A DNA stretch of 64,000 nucleotides from Mesorhizobium sp. B2-1-1. GTDB taxonomy: Bacteria > Pseudomonadota > Alphaproteobacteria > Rhizobiales > Rhizobiaceae. The notes below the pieces were generated by a model. That model did not search any database. It worked only from the letters and a program-made list of their open reading frames with translations, and was not told where the DNA came from. This document shows, piece by piece, positions 53,266 through 59,952 of the stretch; position 1 is the first letter of the stretch, and every line of letters starts with the position of its first letter. The position numbers and the translations under genes were made by a program. The DNA lies in the NCBI RefSeq assembly GCF_006442975.2, contig NZ_CP083954.1:2611501-2675500 (forward strand), given 5' to 3'.

Positions 53266-54237
53266 ATGTTCACCATGACACGCCGCACAGTGCTTGGCAC
53301 CGCCGCCGCTGCTGCTGCCTTCGGCCTTGCCGGTAAGCTTGAATTCATCCGTCCGGCCTTCGCGCAAGCTCCGGTGGAGCCCACCGTCGGCTTCTACGGA
53401 TACAAAGTCGGCGATATCGAGATCACCGCCATCTATGACGGCATCTGGCGCAAGCCGCACGACCCGGCCTTCATCAAGGATGTCTCGGTCGAGGACACCA
53501 AGGCAGCACTCGCCAAAGCGGGGCTGACCACCGACTTCATGCCCATCCCGCTCACTGTCGTCGTGCTCAAGATGGGCGGCAAGCTGATCATGATGGATGC
53601 CGGCTCGGGCGTCGGCCAGTGGCAGGCCAATGCCACGCATCTGCCGGCCAACATGGCCGCGGCCGGCATCGACTACAACGCGATCGACACCGTCATGATC
53701 TCGCATTTCCACCCCGATCATGTCTGGGGCCTGATGGAAAAGGGCACCAACGCGCCGGTGTTCCCCAATGCCGAGCTCATCGTCAACGCCACCGAATACA
53801 AGTGGTGGACCGACCCAAGCCGGCTGGCCAAGCTGCCCGAGGGCCGCAAGCCGGCGGGCAAGCGCATCGCCGAGAACTTTCCGAAATGGAAGAACTGGAA
53901 GCTGGTCGAGGACGGCGCCGAGGTCACGCCCGGCATCCAGATCATCGCCGCGCCCGGCCACACACCAGGCCATTCTGTCTACCTGGCCAACTCCGGCAAG
54001 GAGCAGATCATGATCTCGGCCGACACTATGTATGTGCCGGCGCTGCTGGCGCCGCATCCGGAGTGGCAGGGCGCTTACGACCAGGACGGACCGACGGCAA
54101 TCGCCACGCGCCACAAGATCATCGACCGGGTGATATCGGACAATATCCGCATTTCCGGGTCGCACTTCCCGTTCCCGGGCACCGGCACCTTCGTCAAGGA
54201 CGGCAAGGCATACGGATTTACCCCGGTCCAGATCTGA
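53266..54237 (+). CDS. MBL-fold metallo-hydrolase, Tat-exported
   Basis: A 323-aa metallo-beta-lactamase-fold enzyme from ATG 53266 (AGGAGATCACC upstream). The N-terminus has a twin-arginine signal (TRRTVLG) with cleavage near FAQA (about 34). Zinc ligands are visible in SHFHPDH (HxHxDH, about 144-150), APGHTPGH (about 228-235), ISADT and SGSHFPFPG. The fold and length suit lactonases or arylsulfatase-like members; the substrate is unknown. It is followed by TPR and DoxX genes on the same strand. Confidence 0.9.
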   Translation: MFTMTRRTVLGTAAAAAAFGLAGKLEFIRPAFAQAPVEPTVGFYGYKVGDIEITAIYDGIWRKPHDPAFIKDVSVEDTKAALAKAGLTTDFMPIPLTVVVLKMGGKLIMMDAGSGVGQWQANATHLPANMAAAGIDYNAIDTVMISHFHPDHVWGLMEKGTNAPVFPNAELIVNATEYKWWTDPSRLAKLPEGRKPAGKRIAENFPKWKNWKLVEDGAEVTPGIQIIAAPGHTPGHSVYLANSGKEQIMISADTMYVPALLAPHPEWQGAYDQDGPTAIATRHKIIDRVISDNIRISGSHFPFPGTGTFVKDGKAYGFTPVQI

Positions 54238-54268
54238 GCACGAGCTTCCAACGCAAGCGAGAAAGACA

Positions 54269-54766
54269 ATGAAACGATCCCTTTTGAGCAGAAATGCCCT
54301 GTCGGGCAGACATGCCCTGTTCGGCCTGCTCGGCGCCATTGCCGTGCTGACCGTGCTTCCCGTTGCGACAATCATGCCGGCCCATGCGGTCGACGACATC
54401 GAAGGCGCCGACGCGCCGGATCTCACCGCCATCAAGGCCAAGATCGATGCCAAGGACTATTCCGGCGCATTGGCCGAGCTGCGCGATCTGGCGCAGGACA
54501 CGCAGCAGGCGGACGTCTACAACCTGCTCGGCTTCACCCTGCGCAAGACCGGCGACTACAAGACCGCGCTCACCTACTACACCAAGGCGCTGGAGCTGAA
54601 GCCCGACCACAGAGCCGCCCGCGAATATCTGGGCGAGCTCTATGTCGAGACCGGCGACATGGACAAGGCCAAGGAGCAGCTGGCCTCCCTGCAGCAGCTG
54701 TGCCCGGCCGGGTGCGACGAGCTTTCCGACCTGCGGCAGGCCATCGACACCAAGGTGACGAAGTAG
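54269..54766 (+). CDS. Secreted tetratricopeptide repeat protein
   Basis: A 165-aa protein with a long N-terminal export segment (about 1-42, with a hydrophobic core FGLLGAIAVLTVLP). About three TPR units follow: AKDYSGALAELRDLAQ, ADVYNLLGFTLRKTGDYKTALTYYTKALELKPDH and AREYLGELYVETGDMDKAKEQL. The end (CPAGCDELSDL) holds two Cys. It lies 31 bp after the MBL gene, so they are one operon. It likely serves as a periplasmic protein-binding scaffold. Confidence 0.85.
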   Translation: MKRSLLSRNALSGRHALFGLLGAIAVLTVLPVATIMPAHAVDDIEGADAPDLTAIKAKIDAKDYSGALAELRDLAQDTQQADVYNLLGFTLRKTGDYKTALTYYTKALELKPDHRAAREYLGELYVETGDMDKAKEQLASLQQLCPAGCDELSDLRQAIDTKVTK

Positions 54767-54774
54767 GACCTTTT

Positions 54775-54835
54775 CTCTTCCCCACAAATGGGGAGAGCTG
54801 GCTCGGCGTAGCCGAGACGGAGCAGGGGCGTTGGC
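54775..54835. repeat. Second copy of the RPE-like palindromic element
   Basis: TCCCC/GGGGA hairpin followed by GGCTCGGCGTAGCCGAGACGG and GCAGGGGCG. It has the same order of blocks as the element at 34526-34590 (short stem, then CGGCG...CGCCGAGACGG-type dyad, then an AGGGG tract). It lies between the TPR and DoxX genes. Confidence 0.55.
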
Positions 54836-54983
54836 ACCGAACTCGCCCCTTCGTCCACCACGGTTGGGCGCTCGTGGCTGGCGCGCTTTGCCGGAGCCGG
54901 CATCCTCTCCCTCGCGCCGGCTCCGGCCTTTTCAACATCAGGCGCTTGGCGCCTGCCCGTGCCAAAAAGATCGGAGGCTGACC

Positions 54984-55505
54984 ATGACATTGACCGAACG
55001 CTCCGCGAAGCTGCAGGGTCTTGCCGCTAAATACCACCTCGGGGACGTGGGCCTGCTTGCCGGCCGCCTGCTTCTGTCTCTCATCTTTTTGCATGAGGGC
55101 GCCACGCTGGCCGCCCATTTCAATGCCGCCGCCAAAGCCATGGCAGCGCTTGGTGTCAACCTGCCGCTGTTTGTCGCCACCGTAGCGTTGCAACTGGGGG
55201 CAGGGCTCTCCCTCGCGTCAGGCCTGCTGACGCGGCTTGGCGCCATCGCGCTCGGCCTGTTCTGTTTGGCAACGGCCATGCTGTTCCACACCAATTTCGG
55301 CAGCCAGAACGAACTGCTGCATTTCGAAAAGGACCTGGCGATATCGGGCGGCATGTTCGTGCTGGCCGTTGCCGGGGCCGGCAGGGTCTCGCTGGACCGG
55401 CTGTTGGCGCTCCATCTGCGGCAGCGCCAGCGCGGCGAGGACATGCCGGCCGCGTTGCCCACAGCGGAGACCCAATTGCCAGTGGACGTGAAGCAGCTGG
55501 TTTGA
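54984..55505 (+). CDS. DoxX family membrane protein
   Basis: A 173-aa protein from ATG 54984 (GGAGGCTGACC upstream) with four hydrophobic segments between about residues 20 and 140. It matches the DoxX group: an early LLAGRLLLSLIFLHEG, then LPLFVATVALQLGAGLSLASG and the long FEKDLAISGGMFVLAVAG. DoxX proteins act in the inner membrane, often with redox or thiol-stress partners. It lies downstream of the MBL and TPR genes, separated by a palindromic element. The C-terminal ~35 residues are a soluble tail. Confidence 0.87.
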   Translation: MTLTERSAKLQGLAAKYHLGDVGLLAGRLLLSLIFLHEGATLAAHFNAAAKAMAALGVNLPLFVATVALQLGAGLSLASGLLTRLGAIALGLFCLATAMLFHTNFGSQNELLHFEKDLAISGGMFVLAVAGAGRVSLDRLLALHLRQRQRGEDMPAALPTAETQLPVDVKQLV

Positions 55506-55616
55506 ACGGCGCCGCCTTCGCATTCGCCCAGCGGAGCGCCGCGCCTATTTCCCGCGCTTTGCTGGAACCAGCCTTGACCCCCCGCATTGCTTTAGCAGGG
55601 GCTCAAGGAGCGCGGC

Positions 55617-56213
55617 GTGAAAGCATTGTTGGGACTGGTCTGCGGTTTCGTTTTGACCCTTGCGGTGTTCGGTAGCGGTCTGGCCTTCGCCGTCTGGCTA
55701 ATCACCGCGAACCCACCGCGCCAGGCACCGGCCACCGTCAGTATGGCGGAGCTTTGGACCAAAACGGCGCGGCCGGTGGACAGAACGGCGCAGAATCTCG
55801 AGCGCCTGCCGGCCGAGCAGCCCGCGCCCGCCAATATCGAGCCCAAGCGCCAGGCCGGGGAGACCGATCCCACCGCCACCGGCGCCATCGCGCCCGCCAC
55901 GGCCGAACTGCCGCAGCCGCATGTCGCCTGGTGCGCGAGCCGCTACCGCTCCTACCGGCCGCAGGACAACAGCTACATGTCCTATAGCGGGCAGCAGCGC
56001 CCCTGCATCTCGCCCTATCTCGACGCCGACCGTGCCGCGCCGCCCGCCGCCGAGGCCAGCTACGTCGAGGACAACGGCACTGGGCCGGGCGCCTATGCGG
56101 CCGCTGGCGATGATGACCATGTCGCCTCCTGCTTCAGCCGCTACCGCTCCTACCGCCCGGAAGACAACAGCTACCAGCCCTATTCCGGCGGGCCGAGGCG
56201 GCAATGCCAATAG
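55617..56213 (+). CDS. Secreted protein with two BA14K-like motifs
   Basis: A 198-aa protein starting at GTG 55617, with a signal or anchor helix (about 3-28). After a Pro/Ala-rich stretch it carries the BA14K/lectin-like pattern twice: WCASRYRSYRPQDNSY...C near 102-130 and SCFSRYRSYRPEDNSY...C at the C-terminus. Each has two Cys and an RYRSYRP core. BA14K proteins are small envelope-associated proteins of Rhizobiales. Two copies in one protein are less usual. Confidence 0.78.
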   Translation: MKALLGLVCGFVLTLAVFGSGLAFAVWLITANPPRQAPATVSMAELWTKTARPVDRTAQNLERLPAEQPAPANIEPKRQAGETDPTATGAIAPATAELPQPHVAWCASRYRSYRPQDNSYMSYSGQQRPCISPYLDADRAAPPAAEASYVEDNGTGPGAYAAAGDDDHVASCFSRYRSYRPEDNSYQPYSGGPRRQCQ

Positions 56214-56490
56214 CGGGCGCTGCGCTTTCCGGCTGCATTCCACGCAAAATTCCACTCCGGCAAGGGTTTCTACCACGCTGCCTACCACGCCCACACAAAC
56301 ACCACGCCCTTATCAAGCCGCCAACAGCGCAACAACGGACCGAGACGGTCGTGCGCTGAACGACCTGTCACTGCAAGATCCAGTGGGATCGCGGTTGGCC
56401 GGTTTCGCCTGAAACAACAAACACGGTCCCATGAACGCGGGCGGGCGGCGCGTCGGGGCCAAATGTCAACTTCAAAAGATGGAAACCGAA

Positions 56491-56742
56491 ATGAAGAAGA
56501 TCGTATTGACCGTTGCCTCGTTGTTGTTCGCCTCCGGCATGGCTTTTGCCGGCAGCGACCACTTTGGCTCCGACTTCATCCCTGCCGCAAGCAGCTATCC
56601 AACCGCCCATGCCATGATGTCGGGCGGCGCCAAGGCGGTTGTCCCGAGCGTCACAAACAGCATCACTGACAGCGCAATGGGGGCAAACTCGAACTCCGAC
56701 ATGCCTGCACAGGGCTATGGTCAGGGCGTCTGGGGACGCTGA
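56491..56742 (+). CDS. DUF680-type small secreted protein (paralogue)
   Basis: An 83-aa protein starting MKKIVLTVAS with a signal peptide ending AFA (about 19). The mature part begins GSDHFGSDF and ends QGVWGR. Together with the protein at 52911-53156 it shows the DUF680 pattern: AGSDH right after the signal and WGR as the last three residues. Function unknown. Two strong hairpins follow. Confidence 0.78.
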   Translation: MKKIVLTVASLLFASGMAFAGSDHFGSDFIPAASSYPTAHAMMSGGAKAVVPSVTNSITDSAMGANSNSDMPAQGYGQGVWGR

Positions 56743-56749
56743 CAACAAA

Positions 56750-56800
56750 GCCGGCCGCCGCGGCCGGCATCCAGGCGGCGGGGGGACCCGCCGCCTGGAT
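56750..56800 (+). terminator. Double hairpin terminator after the DUF680 paralogue
   Basis: GCCGGCCGC / GCGGCCGGC (56750-56768) is followed at once by ATCCAGGCGGCGGG, loop GGGA, CCCGCCGCCTGGAT (56769-56800), a perfect 14-bp stem. T-rich CATTTCG follows. Confidence 0.75.
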
Positions 56801-56942
56801 CATTTCGCTCCATGACCGGGCTCTGCCCGGCGCGCCTCGTGTCATCCCAATCTCCAACGACCCGGCCCGGCGATCACGCAAATTCTTTGGATCGTTCGGA
56901 GGCGGGCGGCGTTCAGATGCTACCCAATGGAGGATTTGAGAA

Positions 56943-57275
56943 ATGGGCGACGACCAACGGCATGGGAAAATCCGGGAGCGCGCCTATCGGATCTGGGAGC
57001 GCGAAGGCGGCGGCGACCCCGAGCAGCACTGGCATCGCGCGGAGGCCGAGATCGACAGGGAGCTGTCGATGGCGGCGGGCAACGCGCCGCCGCGCGAGAT
57101 TGCCAGCACCGACGTGCTTACGGTCGAGGAGCTGGCCATGCGCACCGGCATATCAGGCAAGCAGGCACAGGACCTGATCGACAGGCTGGGCAACGACCGC
57201 GCCGCGATCGAACAGGCAGCACTCGGGCTGAAGGGCAAGCGGCGGCGAAATCCCGGTCAGGGAGAGGCCAAATGA
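56943..57275 (+). CDS. DUF2934 / DUF3606 domain protein
   Basis: A 110-aa soluble protein. The first part, KIRERAYRIWEREGGGDPEQHWHRAE (about 9-34), is the DUF2934 motif. The second part (about 58-95, LTVEELAMRTGISGKQAQDLIDRLGNDRAAIEQAA) matches DUF3606. Both are small, widespread rhizobial domains of unknown function, often linked to stress. The stop overlaps the start of the next gene by four bases. Confidence 0.8.
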   Translation: MGDDQRHGKIRERAYRIWEREGGGDPEQHWHRAEAEIDRELSMAAGNAPPREIASTDVLTVEELAMRTGISGKQAQDLIDRLGNDRAAIEQAALGLKGKRRRNPGQGEAK

Positions 57276-57421
57276 TCCGCAAACTCAAGGACGGAAAATA
57301 CCGGCTCTATTCGCGCAAGAAGGATGAGAAGACGGGCAAGCGACGGAACCTGGGGACTTTCGATAGCCGCGAGGCGGCGGAGAAGCATGAGCGCGAGGTG
57401 CAGTATTTCAAGCGCCATTGA
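57272..57421 (+). CDS. Very small conserved basic protein
   Basis: A 49-aa protein starting MIRKLKDGKYRLYSRKKD and ending QYFKRH, with the ATG overlapping the DUF2934 stop. It is rich in Lys and Arg (TGKRRNLGTF). The form resembles a short, conserved rhizobial protein of unknown function that is often overlooked because of its length. Coupling to DUF2934 suggests co-expression. Confidence 0.7.
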   Translation: MIRKLKDGKYRLYSRKKDEKTGKRRNLGTFDSREAAEKHEREVQYFKRH

Positions 57422-57787
57422 GGAAATCGACTCGTTGGTCCTTTATTCTCGGCGTTGTCCCTGCCGCTCACAAAATCCGACCCACCAATTGTAGGCTGCA
57501 TTGGATTTTGGAACACGAGGCAGATGCCAATCGTGATGCGAAGATGCGGCCCTTGCCCTCGCCACGAGGACATATAGGGCATATAGTTGAAGATCGCCGG
57601 CTCGGACCTGACAAGCTGGCGATTGAGAGCGGAGACGTCGCTTTAACTACGGCGCGCTTCTAACTCGGGTTGTTTCACACGCTCTCATAATTGCCCGCCG
57701 CGGCCGGCCTCTGCTTTGCGCGATCCCGGTCGCTATTGCATCTATCACTGAAGGAGAACTGAGCTTTTCACTGGAGGAGAAGTCGTC
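57422..57787. other. 366-bp gap without a supported gene
   Basis: An 8-bp inverted repeat, CAAAATCC (57471-57478) / GGATTTTG (57503-57510), is the only clear structure. The last ~40 bases hold two ribosome-site-like tracts (GAAGGAGAA, GGAGGAGAAG) before the next gene. A short frame at 57418-57663 has no recognisable product. Confidence 0.5.
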
Positions 57788-58945
57788 ATGCATTACCTTC
57801 CCAGACGTGAATTCATCGTTCAAGGCGGGGCAGCCCTCGCAGCGTTGGCGTCCTTTCAATCGCGGATTGCCTCTGCCTTTCCAAGCCGGGCCGGCGAGGA
57901 AGTCATCAAATGGTTGGATCAGCTGCCGCCGAACCCGGTTCCGGAAGTCATCAAAAATCAGCTGGTGTGGGAGGATCTCGATTCCTGGGTGACGCCCAAC
58001 GACAAGTTCTTTTCAATCGCGCATTTCGACCGGCCGGTGATCGACGAAAGCACCTGGAAACTCGAAATCGGCGGCTCCGTTAAAAAGCCGACAACCCTGA
58101 CGCTCGCCGACATCAAGGCTCGACCGCGCCAGGAAGTCACCTTCACGGTCGAATGTTCGGGCAATACCGGTCTGCCGTTTTTCAATGGCGGCATTGGCAA
58201 TGCGCGCTGGGCGGGCACGCCGCTCGCGCCGATCCTCACGGAGGCCGGAGTCCTCGACACTGGTATCGAGGTCGTCTTCTGGGGCACCGATAAAGGGGAA
58301 ATCAAGCGGGCCGACGACGTCAAGTTCACGCAGAATTTTGCGCGCAGCATGTCACTTCCCGACGCCATGGATCCCAAAAACATCCTTTGCTACGAGATGA
58401 ATGGGTCCCCCTTGCCTCCTGACAACGGCTTCCCGCTGCGGCTGATTGCGCCGGGATGGTACGGGATCGCGAACGTCAAATGGATCAAGCGCATAGACGT
58501 GAACGATCAGCGCTTCGAGAACCGGTTCATGGGACGCGATTATGTCACGCTGCGCGAGGAAGACCACAACGGCGAGACAGTATGGGTGGAAACTTCGGTC
58601 GGGCGGGCGAGGCTGAAATCGGCACCGGCCCGGGTCACTCATATCGGCGATGACTACCGGATCGTCGGGGCCGCCTGGGGCGCACCGGTCGACCGGGTCG
58701 AGGTGAAGATCGATGACGGGCCATGGATGCCGGCGGCCATCGACGAAACCGACAAGGCGGACTTTGCCTGGAAACTATGGTCCGTCGACTGGCCCAAGCC
58801 TTCCGCCGGAGAGCACGCCGTCACCTCGCGCGCGGTTGATACGGGAGGGCAGGTCCAACCCGCAATGGACGATCCCATCATTGCCAAGAAGCATACCTAT
58901 TGGGAAAGCAACGGTCAGGTGACGCGACGTATCAACATTCACTGA
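57788..58945 (+). CDS. Sulfite oxidase-like molybdopterin enzyme (SorA/YedY-type), Tat-exported
   Basis: A 385-aa molybdoenzyme from ATG 57788 (GGAGGAGAAGTCGTC upstream). The N-terminus has a twin-arginine signal (PRREFIVQGGAA). The Moco domain carries the Cys ligand in TVECSGN (near residue 122), LCYEMNGSPLPPDNGFPLRLIAPGWYGIANVKW and RIDV. The C-terminal dimerisation domain starts about residue 265 and includes GAAWGAPVDRVEV. It probably oxidises sulfite or a related oxo-substrate in the periplasm. No cytochrome partner gene is adjacent, which is unusual for SorA-type enzymes. Confidence 0.92.
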   Translation: MHYLPRREFIVQGGAALAALASFQSRIASAFPSRAGEEVIKWLDQLPPNPVPEVIKNQLVWEDLDSWVTPNDKFFSIAHFDRPVIDESTWKLEIGGSVKKPTTLTLADIKARPRQEVTFTVECSGNTGLPFFNGGIGNARWAGTPLAPILTEAGVLDTGIEVVFWGTDKGEIKRADDVKFTQNFARSMSLPDAMDPKNILCYEMNGSPLPPDNGFPLRLIAPGWYGIANVKWIKRIDVNDQRFENRFMGRDYVTLREEDHNGETVWVETSVGRARLKSAPARVTHIGDDYRIVGAAWGAPVDRVEVKIDDGPWMPAAIDETDKADFAWKLWSVDWPKPSAGEHAVTSRAVDTGGQVQPAMDDPIIAKKHTYWESNGQVTRRINIH

Positions 58946-59296
58946 CTGGCGGGCAGTCGTATCAAAGTGTCTGAGAGCGATGTGCCCCCATGTCTTTGGC
59001 ATGGGGTCACCCACATCCGACCAGGCGCCGGCCTGAAGCTGGCCAGAGACGATGCGATGACGACTCCATCGCAGCGCCAAGAGCGGTGTTTAGTGACCTG
59101 CGCGGACGCGGAGAAAACTTGAACGGCTGGCGTTCCTCGTCCTTCGCCGAGCCCGGTGGCCGTCACCGAGCTCGACTTTATGCGCGACGAGGACGGCGCC
59201 ACGCCGTGACCCAATGGACCAAGGACCAGCTGAAAGGAGTGCCGGAGCACCGAGACTGAAGGGCCCGACCGTGGCCCTTTTCGAAAGGAGAGTGAG
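58946..59296. other. Gap with two hairpins between the molybdoenzyme and YCII-like genes
   Basis: An 11-bp stem with one mismatch (58982-58992 / 59000-59010) lies shortly after the molybdoenzyme stop and may terminate it. A second hairpin, AAGGGCC / GGCCCTT then TTTT, is at 59259-59283. In one plus-strand frame WTKDQLKGVPEHRD ends at 59259, faintly like the tail of a PRC-barrel protein, but no complete gene can be read. Confidence 0.5.
59259..59283 (+). terminator. Rho-independent-type terminator
   Basis: AAGGGCC (59259-59265), 7-base loop, GGCCCTT (59273-59279), then a short T-run (TTTC). It is 14 bases upstream of a short frame with a strong ribosome site. Confidence 0.6.
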
Positions 59297-59380
59297 ATGA
59301 TCCGAAAGTGCCCGGACAAGGGCAATTCGCCGTGCCTGAGGGTGGTAGTGCTTAGTGACTTCGGCCAACCGAGAGTCTAG
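59297..59380 (+). CDS. Candidate 27-aa micropeptide with strong ribosome site
   Basis: ATG 59297 is preceded by AAGGAGAGTGAG, an excellent Shine-Dalgarno at good distance. The frame reads MIRKCPDKGNSPCLRVV and ends at TAG 59380. It has two Cys. It lies 35 bp upstream of the YCII-like gene and could be a leader peptide or chance. No family can be named. Confidence 0.3.
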   Translation: MIRKCPDKGNSPCLRVVVLSDFGQPRV

Positions 59381-59415
59381 GCTGGCATCGGTTCTGTCAG
59401 CGCGAAGACCGTCAC

Positions 59416-59763
59416 ATGCCCCGCTTTCTTGCCGTCTACACCATGAAGCCTGAAGACCTTGCCCGCTTTCGCAGCCTGCCCAAGCCCGAGCAAGATGCGA
59501 TTGATAGCGTCGGCCTACAGCAGTGGACGGACTGGGAGGAGAGAAATGCCGCATCTTTCCCCGATCGCGGCGGCATGGTCGGGAGGACGACGCGCGTTAC
59601 CAAGGATGGGGTCGCAGACGCCGTGAACCCTTTCTGCGGCTACATTGTCGTCGAGGCCGATACAATCGATGCCGCCGCCCGCCTGTTCGAAAGCCATCCG
59701 CATTTCACCGTCTTCCCGGGAGACGGCGTGGACATCATGCCTTTCGTCACTGACCCTCAATGA
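59416..59763 (+). CDS. YCII-like small protein
   Basis: A 115-aa protein starting MPRFLAVYTMKPEDLARF. The central part (NPFCGYIVVEADTIDAAARLFESHPHF) fits the YCII/DGPF fold, a ferredoxin-like domain often with a His in the pocket (HPHF). Members are of mostly unknown function, some linked to extracytoplasmic sigma factor genes. No such partner is seen here. A strong hairpin terminator and a micropeptide frame lie upstream. Confidence 0.7.
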   Translation: MPRFLAVYTMKPEDLARFRSLPKPEQDAIDSVGLQQWTDWEERNAASFPDRGGMVGRTTRVTKDGVADAVNPFCGYIVVEADTIDAAARLFESHPHFTVFPGDGVDIMPFVTDPQ

Positions 59764-59952
59764 CTTGAAACTCCGGCTGTCGCTTTCTGATGTCGAAGGC
59801 TGTCTGTCAGCTCTCGGGGAACTTTTCCCCCGCGGAACCGATCCTGGCGGTTCGCGTCAGATTCAGGTTGAGAGCACGCTGACTTCCTGAAGTCCCCAAA
59901 ACGTTTCCGGCCCCTTTGAGTTCTCGGGGAGGGATCGTTGGGGCGGCGCTGA

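Noticed and set aside
57418..57663. 81-aa plus-strand frame after the 49-aa protein
   Set aside because: No ribosome site, no family features, and composition unlike the neighbours.
59100..59259. Possible PRC-barrel remnant (frame ending WTKDQLKGVPEHRD)
   Set aside because: Only about 14 residues look family-like and no start or preceding domain can be read; too little to call a pseudogene.
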